Below the pieces are notes generated by a model. The model made no database searches, was not told where the DNA came from, and saw only the letters and a list, made by a program, of their open reading frames with translations. Positions 1-5,406 of a DNA stretch of 48,168 nucleotides are shown here, piece by piece. Every line of letters starts with the position of its first letter. Position 1 is the stretch's first letter. The translations under genes and the position numbers were made by a program. This stretch comes from Flavobacteriaceae bacterium (GTDB lineage Bacteria > Bacteroidota > Bacteroidia > Flavobacteriales > Flavobacteriaceae), in NCBI GenBank assembly GCA_030835845.1, contig JAUROD010000028.1, positions 1 to 48,168 of the forward strand, in the 5' to 3' direction.

Positions 1-594
1 AGGGAAAGTCAATGTTTCATTTGAAATCAATTGTCCATCAATGGTTGTAATGTCTTTTCCTTGTTTCAGATTTTCCATATCGCTTTTATCCACTCCGTAT
101 TCTTCAACTTTCTCAGAATTGATTTTTCGAGGTCCTTTCTTTTCTCTAAAAAGATAACCATTAGTGTATACTCGATGATCTAAAGGTAATGTTTCAACAG
201 TAAATTTTTCATGATCCAATATCATTGTAGAAGTTTTACTTTCCAATTCATGAAAATATAATGCATAATCCGTCCAAGAATTGGCAAGTTTGAGTTGAAG
301 TGTGATAATCTCTTTTATACCTTTTGGTCCGAAAATGTGTAAATCAGCAGTTCGTCCAAGTAAACGAAAAGTACTTATTAAACCTATTAATCCATAAAAA
401 TGGTCTCCATGTAAGTGAGAAATAAAAATGTGCTGTATCCGAGTAAATTTGATGCCAAATTTACGCAACTGCATTTGTGTACCTTCACCACAGTCAATAA
501 GAACAAGTTGACCTTTTATCTCAAGTAATTGAGCCGTGGTTTGGGAATTTTTTCTTGGAGTTGCTGCATTACATCCTATAATTGTAAGTTTCAT
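1..594 (-). CDS. rnz: Ribonuclease Z, 3' end cut by window edge
   Basis: This is a metallo-beta-lactamase-fold endoribonuclease of the RNase Z/ElaC family, which trims the 3' trailer of tRNA precursors in the cytoplasm. The N-terminal 198 codons are present. The protein starts MKLTIIGCNAATPRKNSQTT and carries the zinc-binding motif SHLHGDH near residue 60 followed by FYGLIGL, both typical of RNase Z. The C-terminal part, with the remaining zinc ligands, lies off the left edge. The ATG at 592-594 comes 9 nt after the stop of the 103-residue gene upstream, so it looks like the last gene of the pyrR-pyrB operon. The family call is firm; completeness cannot be judged. Confidence 0.9.
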   Translation of the reverse strand, partial: MKLTIIGCNAATPRKNSQTTAQLLEIKGQLVLIDCGEGTQMQLRKFGIKFTRIQHIFISHLHGDHFYGLIGLISTFRLLGRTADLHIFGPKGIKEIITLQLKLANSWTDYALYFHELESKTSTMILDHEKFTVETLPLDHRVYTNGYLFREKKGPRKINSEKVEEYGVDKSDMENLKQGKDITTIDGQLISNETLTFP

Positions 595-603
595 TGAGTC
601 AAT

Positions 604-915
604 CTAAAAGCCTAAATCACGTTCAATACGATCCATTTCAATCATATCTTCAGCTTCTGTTTGTGTAGGCACAACAATCCAATCACTTGGAATTGTTTCA
701 TACTGATTTGGAGCGGCAACAATTATCCTAGAATGCTTCTCAGCCGAAATTGTTTCCAAAAGAGAGGCCAACCAACCAATAAAAGAGGAATCAAACTCGC
801 AATTGGGAGCTATTAAAACAATATCATTGGTTTGATTCGCGATGATTTGATCTTCTTGAATCAAATAGTTCGAGTTCAACGAAACGATATAAATAGGTGC
901 ATTCAGGTCACTCAT
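604..915 (-). CDS. Small conserved protein of unknown function between pyrB and rnz
   Basis: This 103-residue soluble protein has no signal peptide or membrane segment. Its first part alternates hydrophobic strands (APIYIVSLNS, NDIVLIAPN, RIIVAAPNQ), which suggests a small alpha/beta fold. It ends in an acidic, Glu/Asp-rich helix closing with IERDLGF. From memory, proteins with this C-terminal ending occur next to rnz in other flavobacteria, but I cannot verify that here and do not know a function. It starts 1 nt after the pyrB stop and ends 9 nt before rnz, so it is almost certainly translated as part of this operon. It could be a degenerate STAS-like or regulatory domain; that is only a guess. 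Confidence 0.7.
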   Translation of the reverse strand: MSDLNAPIYIVSLNSNYLIQEDQIIANQTNDIVLIAPNCEFDSSFIGWLASLLETISAEKHSRIIVAAPNQYETIPSDWIVVPTQTEAEDMIEMDRIERDLGF

Positions 916-916
916 A

Positions 917-1852
917 TTATTGGGGTTTAATCAATTTTGCTGCAAGTAAATATATTACTGCCATTCTAATTGCCACCCCATTTTGAACCTGATCAAGGAT
1001 AATTGCATGATCTGAATCTGCAACTTCTGAACTAATCTCTACCCCACGATTCATAGGTCCTGGGTGAAGAATTACGATTTCTTTTCTAAGACTTTCTAAC
1101 AGTGGTAAAGTAAGTCCGTAAAGTTGTGTATACTCACGAACGGTAGGAAAATAACTCTGATCCATGCGTTCATTTTGAACACGTAACATATTGGCAGCAT
1201 CACACCAATTAAGTGCTTTTTTAAGGTCTGGTTCAACAGTAACTCCTAATGATTCAATATGCTTAGGCAGTAGGCTTTTAGGACCACATACTTTAACCTC
1301 AGCACCAAGCATGTTAAGCGCAAAAATATTTGATAAAGCCACTCTTGAGTGAAGAATATCACCAACTATAACTATTCGTTTTCCTTTTAATTCACCAAAT
1401 TTTTCACAGAGCGTAAAACAATCTAATAAAGCTTGAGTGGGATGTTCGTGGGTTCCGTCTCCAGCATTGATGATACAAGAATTGACATTTTTGGATAAAA
1501 ACTCAGCAGCACCAGGACTAGGGTGTCTCATGACTACCATATCCACTTTCATTGCGAGAATATTATTTACAGTATCAATTAGGGTTTCTCCTTTTTTTAC
1601 AGAGGATTGTGCAGCAGAAAAGTTTATTATATCAGCACTAAGACGTTTTTCAGCAAGTTCAAAAGAAAGTTTAGTTCGTGTTGAATTTTCAAAAAACAAG
1701 TTAGCAATAGTGACATCACGTAAACTAGGTACTTTTTTGATGGGTCTATTAATCACCTCTTTAAAGTGATCGGCAGTCTCAAAAATAAGATGTAGGTCCT
1801 CTTGTTGCAGGTATTTGATTCCTAAAAGATGATTTACACTTAATTCTTTCAT
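917..1852 (-). CDS. pyrB: Aspartate carbamoyltransferase catalytic subunit
   Basis: It catalyses carbamoyl phosphate plus L-aspartate to N-carbamoyl-L-aspartate, the committed step of pyrimidine synthesis, in the cytoplasm. The 311-residue length is normal for the family. The carbamoyl-phosphate loop STRT is at residues 57-60, HPTQ at 137-140 and HPGPMNRG at 263-270, all intact. Its ATG overlaps the pyrR stop as ATGA, so translation is probably coupled and PyrR should control both. No regulatory pyrI is seen in the window. The enzyme is therefore probably of the unregulated type or in a dihydroorotase complex, which is inference. Confidence 0.96.
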   Translation of the reverse strand: MKELSVNHLLGIKYLQQEDLHLIFETADHFKEVINRPIKKVPSLRDVTIANLFFENSTRTKLSFELAEKRLSADIINFSAAQSSVKKGETLIDTVNNILAMKVDMVVMRHPSPGAAEFLSKNVNSCIINAGDGTHEHPTQALLDCFTLCEKFGELKGKRIVIVGDILHSRVALSNIFALNMLGAEVKVCGPKSLLPKHIESLGVTVEPDLKKALNWCDAANMLRVQNERMDQSYFPTVREYTQLYGLTLPLLESLRKEIVILHPGPMNRGVEISSEVADSDHAIILDQVQNGVAIRMAVIYLLAAKLIKPQ

Positions 1853-2394
1853 AGTCTATCTTTAAGCAGGAAGACAGCATCTTCCTGTGTGTCATTTTTC
1901 CATTGAACAGAAACTTTATCGTGTTGAAGTGAATCGACTTGTCTTCCAACATAATCAGGCTGAATGGGAAGATCACGGCTAAATCGACGATCAATAAAGG
2001 TTAAAAGTTCAATACTTTTTGGACGTCCATAGGATTCAATAGCAGTTAGTGCTGCTCGAATACTTCGTCCAGTATAAAGAACATCGTCAATAAAAACGAT
2101 GCTTTTACCTTCTATGGAAACATTCATTTGAGTTGAACTAGCTGCATGTGGTTTTTCGGTACGTCTAAAATCATCCCTAAAGAAAGTGATATCCAAATAA
2201 CCGATTTGTACCTGCTTGATATTGTATTCATTTGTCAACAGTGCATTCAATCGATCCAAGACCATTACTCCACGAGGCTGAAGACCAATCAAGACACAAT
2301 TTGAAAAGTTGTTATGGTTTTCAATTAGTTGACAAGCCAATCGATGCAACAAGATGTTGATTTGGTGTGCATCGAGTAATAGTTTTGGCTGCAT
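1849..2394 (-). CDS. pyrR: PyrR, pyrimidine operon regulator / uracil phosphoribosyltransferase
   Basis: This is a type I phosphoribosyltransferase-fold protein of 181 residues. The PRPP-binding loop IVFIDDVLYTGRS is at about residues 99-111, and LIGLQPRG near residues 35-42 matches the family. In Bacillus, PyrR binds pyr mRNA in response to UMP and also makes UMP from uracil and PRPP; in Bacteroidota the regulatory role is less well established. It heads the operon pyrR-pyrB-103aa-rnz, with a 4-nt ATGA overlap to pyrB. The leader between the rpsA terminator and this start carries a hairpin or palindrome (2423-2445) that could be its own target. Confidence 0.93.
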   Translation of the reverse strand: MQPKLLLDAHQINILLHRLACQLIENHNNFSNCVLIGLQPRGVMVLDRLNALLTNEYNIKQVQIGYLDITFFRDDFRRTEKPHAASSTQMNVSIEGKSIVFIDDVLYTGRSIRAALTAIESYGRPKSIELLTFIDRRFSRDLPIQPDYVGRQVDSLQHDKVSVQWKNDTQEDAVFLLKDRL

Positions 2395-2408
2395 ATAAAA
2401 GCTTTAGA

Positions 2409-2416
2409 CAAAAATA
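2409..2416 (-). promoter_or_regulatory. Candidate -7 element for the pyrR operon
   Basis: The minus strand reads TATTTTTG, a match to the Bacteroidota -7 consensus TAnnTTTG, 14 nt before the pyrR ATG. No TTG or TTTG is seen at the usual upstream distance, where the palindrome at 2423-2445 lies instead. This is a weak call. Confidence 0.35.
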
Positions 2417-2422
2417 AAACTT

Positions 2423-2445
2423 TTTCCCCTAGTGGAGCTAGGAAA
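2423..2445 (-). promoter_or_regulatory. Hairpin or palindrome in the pyrR upstream region
   Basis: The minus strand reads TTTCCTAG, then a CTCCA loop, then CTAGGGGAAA. This gives a CCTAG/CTAGG stem extended by TTT/AAA across a 2-nt bulge. It lies about 30-50 nt before pyrR and after the rpsA terminator. It may be a PyrR-responsive RNA hairpin or a DNA operator over the -33 region. It does not resemble the Bacillus PyrR binding loop. Confidence 0.4.
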
Positions 2446-2480
2446 CATAAAAAAACCCCCTGCTTTGTGCAGAGGGTTCG
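2446..2480 (-). terminator. Rho-independent terminator after rpsA
   Basis: On the minus strand a stem AACCC-x-CTGC / GCAG-x-GGGTT (2454-2478, loop ACAAA, one internal mismatch) is followed by seven T residues. It lies 26 nt past the rpsA stop and separates rpsA from pyrR. Confidence 0.85.
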
Positions 2481-2505
2481 TATTTAAAAAAAAGCAATAG
2501 ACTTA

Positions 2506-4380
2506 TTATTTATCCATTTGCTCTCTTAAGTTAGCCAAAGCATCTAAATCACCAAGTGTGGTTTTTTCTGAATTTTCAGCCTGAACTTTCTTCGTTGCTT
2601 TACGTACATTCTTACGTTCTTCTTCTTTGAAGATTGATGTATGAGAGGCAACAACACGTTTAAAGTCTTTATTGAATTCAATGATTTTAAAATCAACTGC
2701 TTCTTTAAGACCAATACGTGAACCGTCTTCTTTTTCAAGGTGACGGGAAGGTACAAAAGCAACGATATCGTCATTGAATGTAATTGTAGCACCTTTGTCT
2801 ACGATTTCAGTCAATTCAGCGTTGTGAATTGTTCCTTCAGCAAATTCAGTTGCATATTTGTCCCATGGGTTATCCTGAGTTTGTTTGTGACCTAAACTTA
2901 GTTTACGTCCTTCAATATCCAATTCAAGAACAACAACATCAATTTTATCACCAACAGTTAAAACTTCCGATGGATGCTTAACCTTCTTGGTCCAAGACAA
3001 GTCTGAGATGTAAACAAGTCCGTCAATACCTTCTTCCAATTCGACAAAAACACCGAAGTTTGTGAAGTTACGAACGATACCATTGTGTTTAGAACCAACT
3101 GGGTATTTAGCAGTAATATCCGTCCAAGGGTCTTGAGAAAGCTGCTTAATACCAAGTGACATTTTACGACTTTCAGGATCAATTGTTAGGATTTGTGCTT
3201 CAACTTCATCACCAACACTTACAAAATCTTGAGCAGAGCGCAAATGCGTTGACCATGACATTTCAGAAACGTGAATTAAACCTTCAACACCATCTTCAAT
3301 CTCAACAAAAGCACCATAATCAGCGATTACAACAACTTTTCCTTTTACCTTTTCTCCTTCTTTGATTTTGTCACCAAGCTTTTCCCATGGGTGTTCGCTA
3401 AGTTGTTTCAATCCAAGTTGGATACGTGATTTGTTATCATCAAAGTCAAGAATTACTACGTTGAGTTTTTGGTCAAGTTCCAAAATTTCACTTGGGTGAT
3501 TAATACGGCTCCAAGAAAGGTCTGTGATATGAATCAGTCCATCTACACCTCCAAGGTCAATAAACACACCATAAGAAGTGATGTTTTTTACTGTTCCTTC
3601 AAGTACTTGTCCTTTTTCAAGTTGCCCAATGATTTCTTTTTTCTGTTCTTCAATATCAGCTTCAATAAGTGCTTTATGAGAAACTACAACGTTTTTGAAT
3701 TCATAGTTAATTTTAACTACTTTAAATTCCATTGTTTTATTTACATATTGGTCATAATCACGAATCGGCTTCACGTCAATTTGAGAACCGGGTAAAAACG
3801 CTTCGATACCAAATACATCGACAATCATTCCCCCTTTTGTTCTACATTTTACAAATCCGTTCACGATTTCTCCGCTATCGTGTGCATTATTAACACGTTC
3901 CCATGCTTTAATTACACGAGCTTTACGGTGTGATAAAACAAGTTGACCTGTTTTGTCTTCGCGAGTATCTACGATAACTTCAACCTTGTCCCCAACCTTT
4001 AGTGCTGGATTATATCGAAATTCATTTAGTGAGATAACACCCTCTGACTTTGCATTGATGTCGATGATTGCTTCACGGTCAGTCATAAAAATAACTTCCC
4101 CTTCAATTACGTCTTCATCAGCTGTGTCAACAAAATTTTCTTTAACAAGAGCTTCAAATTCTTCAAGTTGTTTGTCTTCAATTAAATCAATTCCTTCTTC
4201 GTAATTGTGCCAATTGAAGTTTTCCAAAAAGTCCTCAGCTGTGTTTGCTGTTGGAGCATCGGATACAACTGCTGCTTCTTGAGGAACCTCTGATGTTTCT
4301 GAAGTTTGTTCTTGTGGTGTTTCAGCAGAAATAGGAGCTTCTTGCTCTGGTGCTGATTCTGGTGTAGTTTTTTCAGCCAT
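2506..4380 (-). CDS. rpsA: 30S ribosomal protein S1
   Basis: S1 binds mRNA on the 30S subunit and helps start translation. The 624-residue protein has an acidic, low-complexity N-terminal extension (about residues 1-45, rich in Glu, Ala, Pro and Thr) and then a series of S1 OB-fold repeats. Repeats 3-5 are clearest, marked by YGVFIDLGG, YGAFVEIEDG and FGVFVELEEG, each followed by DGLIHITDLSW-like segments. It ends in a short charged tail. The length is somewhat above that of E. coli S1 and suits Bacteroidota. It is transcribed alone from a promoter about 115 nt upstream and closed by a strong terminator. Bacteroidota mRNAs mostly lack Shine-Dalgarno sites, so S1 may matter more for initiation here (inference). 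Confidence 0.97.
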   Translation of the reverse strand: MAEKTTPESAPEQEAPISAETPQEQTSETSEVPQEAAVVSDAPTANTAEDFLENFNWHNYEEGIDLIEDKQLEEFEALVKENFVDTADEDVIEGEVIFMTDREAIIDINAKSEGVISLNEFRYNPALKVGDKVEVIVDTREDKTGQLVLSHRKARVIKAWERVNNAHDSGEIVNGFVKCRTKGGMIVDVFGIEAFLPGSQIDVKPIRDYDQYVNKTMEFKVVKINYEFKNVVVSHKALIEADIEEQKKEIIGQLEKGQVLEGTVKNITSYGVFIDLGGVDGLIHITDLSWSRINHPSEILELDQKLNVVILDFDDNKSRIQLGLKQLSEHPWEKLGDKIKEGEKVKGKVVVIADYGAFVEIEDGVEGLIHVSEMSWSTHLRSAQDFVSVGDEVEAQILTIDPESRKMSLGIKQLSQDPWTDITAKYPVGSKHNGIVRNFTNFGVFVELEEGIDGLVYISDLSWTKKVKHPSEVLTVGDKIDVVVLELDIEGRKLSLGHKQTQDNPWDKYATEFAEGTIHNAELTEIVDKGATITFNDDIVAFVPSRHLEKEDGSRIGLKEAVDFKIIEFNKDFKRVVASHTSIFKEEERKNVRKATKKVQAENSEKTTLGDLDALANLREQMDK

Positions 4381-4494
4381 AGCTAAAAAATTGTTTTGTA
4401 TTCTATTGTTTTATAAGGCTTTAAATGAAAAACAACAGAAGTTGTTTGTATTTGTTTTTATTATGCTCTCGCCTTAACTCATCATAAGAGCGCG
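4381..4494 (-). promoter_or_regulatory. Long 5' leader of rpsA with two possible hairpins
   Basis: The predicted transcript starts near 4489, leaving about 110 nt before the rpsA ATG, which is long for this window. It can form GCTCT/AGAGC just after the start and a perfect AACAAC-TTCT-GTTGTT hairpin (4431-4446). S1 represses its own mRNA in other bacteria, so this is a candidate autoregulatory leader; that role is inferred. Confidence 0.4.
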
Positions 4495-4524
4495 CAAATA
4501 TACATGTAAATGAACGAAATACAA
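4495..4524 (-). promoter_or_regulatory. Promoter of rpsA
   Basis: On the minus strand TTG (4522-4524) is followed after 19 nt by TATATTTG (4495-4502). This is an exact fit to the Bacteroidota housekeeping promoter, and rpsA is the next gene. Confidence 0.75.
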
Positions 4525-4541
4525 TAAAATAGCTCGGTAAA

Positions 4542-4604
4542 TTATTCTCTTTTATGACATGCAAATAGAGAAACTAGCAAAATATAAGCTATGGGTTTTT
4601 TCAT
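4542..4604 (-). pseudogene. Orphan lipoprotein signal peptide, second copy
   Basis: Starting at the ATG at 4602-4604, the minus strand encodes MKKPIAYILLVSLFACHKRE and then TAA: a complete lipoprotein signal peptide with lipobox LFAC and no mature domain. It is nearly identical to the start of the broken lipoprotein gene at 5080 (42 of 44 nt match). A purine-rich TGAGGAT sits before its ATG. Sequence past its stop shows no likeness to the paralogue and runs into the rpsA promoter. It is most likely a truncated tandem duplicate; a tiny expressed lipopeptide cannot be excluded. Confidence 0.6.
4561..4604. repeat. 44-bp direct repeat, copy 1 (signal-peptide sequence)
   Basis: The first 30 nt are identical to 5037-5066, and the last 11 nt also match, giving 42 of 44 identical with the copy at 5037-5080. 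Both copies code for the same lipoprotein signal peptide on the minus strand. Confidence 0.85.
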
Positions 4605-4633
4605 ATCCTCAGATAGTTATAAACAACATGACA

Positions 4634-5080
4634 TCACCTATTTAGTGGAATTGCAGAGTCAAAATCTTCATCTACTATAGTATATGTAAAGGTGTTTTTA
4701 GGGTCTTCAACATAAGCTTTAGTGTCTTCAGGAATATGAATATCAAAATATATAATATTTCTTTCATCCCTCCAGCAATCAGGAAAAATTATATTGCAGA
4801 ACAGTTGATACTTTAGTGAATCAAACACTACTCTAACAGAATCATATCCGATAAATTGAATGTTACAATGAAGATCTCCATAATCAGAATAACAATTTTC
4901 AAAATCCTCTAAGAATTCACCTGTTTTTAAGGTTGAGATTACGACTCTACCTGAATTATATCCCTCCATATGAACTGTATGTGAAGAATCGTTTTTAATT
5001 ATTCGTGTTATAGGAATAAATTAAATTTTATTGCAAGCAAATAGAGAAACTAGCAAAATATAAGCTAACGGTTTTTTCAT
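4634..5080 (-). pseudogene. Putative lipoprotein gene interrupted by an in-frame TAA
   Basis: The ATG at 5078-5080 opens with MKKPLAYILLVSLFACNKI, a lipoprotein signal peptide with lipobox LFAC. It is followed at once by TAA (5021-5023). The same frame then stays open for 128 codons: FIPITRIIKNDSSHTVHMEG, then a 111-residue segment that could start at the internal ATG at 4967-4969, ending PLNR at 4634. The continuous frame and the lipoprotein-like reading on both sides indicate one gene of about 148 codons split by a single nonsense codon. Function is unknown; the segment holds four Cys and many aromatic residues. Alternatives are a sequence error at the TAA, or a separate cytosolic 111-residue protein, which is less likely. 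Confidence 0.65.
5037..5080. repeat. 44-bp direct repeat, copy 2 (signal-peptide sequence)
   Basis: This is the partner of 4561-4604, with only two mismatches, both in codons 4-5 of the signal peptide. The copies are 476 bp apart in the same orientation. Recombination between them would delete the lipoprotein body. Confidence 0.85.
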
Positions 5081-5092
5081 GGGTTAAATTAC

Positions 5093-5263
5093 TTAATGTT
5101 GTATAACTATTTTCTTGATTTTTTTGTCATTACCTTGCTGAATTTCAAGCATGTAAACTCCGTTTGAAAAATTAGAAACACTCACGTTCAATTCCTTTGT
5201 ATTACTCTCAATCTCTTTTATTAAAGTTCCTTGCAAATTGTAAATTTTAACAAAAGATTTTTT
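5093..5263 (-). pseudogene. Type IX secretion C-terminal sorting-domain remnant
   Basis: The minus-strand frame ending at TAA 5093-5095 reads SFVKIYNLQGTLIKEI, then NVSVSNFSNGVYMLEIQQ, then KKIKKIVIQH. This is the classic type A C-terminal sorting domain, which directs proteins through the T9SS to the cell surface. No start codon or cargo domain is attached. The frame is closed upstream by TAA (5264-5266) just before an eight-A run, and one A fewer would join it to a short LQLKK-like stretch. Beyond that lies the promoter of the SulP gene. I read it as the leftover 3' end of a deleted secreted-protein gene, which implies a T9SS elsewhere in this genome. Confidence 0.7.
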
Positions 5264-5322
5264 TTAATTGCAAACCTCTATACGTGTATTATATAAAACT
5301 ATTAAACCCCCTTGTTTTCAGC

Positions 5323-5353
5323 TTGTTTAAAAGGATTTACCTCCTTATATTTG
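5323..5353 (+). promoter_or_regulatory. Promoter of the SulP transporter gene
   Basis: TTG (5323-5325), a 20-nt spacer and TATATTTG (5346-5353) match the Bacteroidota promoter. The predicted start near 5359 gives a leader of about 48 nt before the ATG at 5407. Confidence 0.75.
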
Positions 5354-5406
5354 ATCGGATTTTGAGGTAGATTCCTCAATTGATAATTACAAATTAGAAG
5401 TATACT

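Noticed and set aside
1437-1769. Open frame of 110 codons antisense to pyrB
   Set aside because: It lies fully inside intact pyrB, has unusual composition and no start context.
3469-3795. Open frame of 108 codons on the plus strand inside rpsA
   Set aside because: It is antisense to a highly conserved S1 coding region and has no promoter or family likeness; it is a shadow of the S1 codon pattern.
5021-5023. Programmed readthrough or selenocysteine at the lipoprotein stop
   Set aside because: The codon is TAA, not TGA, and no hairpin or known recoding context follows.
4970-5406. Defence or toxin-antitoxin module in the debris region
   Set aside because: The readable pieces are lipoprotein and T9SS sorting-domain fragments; no toxin, nuclease or antitoxin motif is seen.
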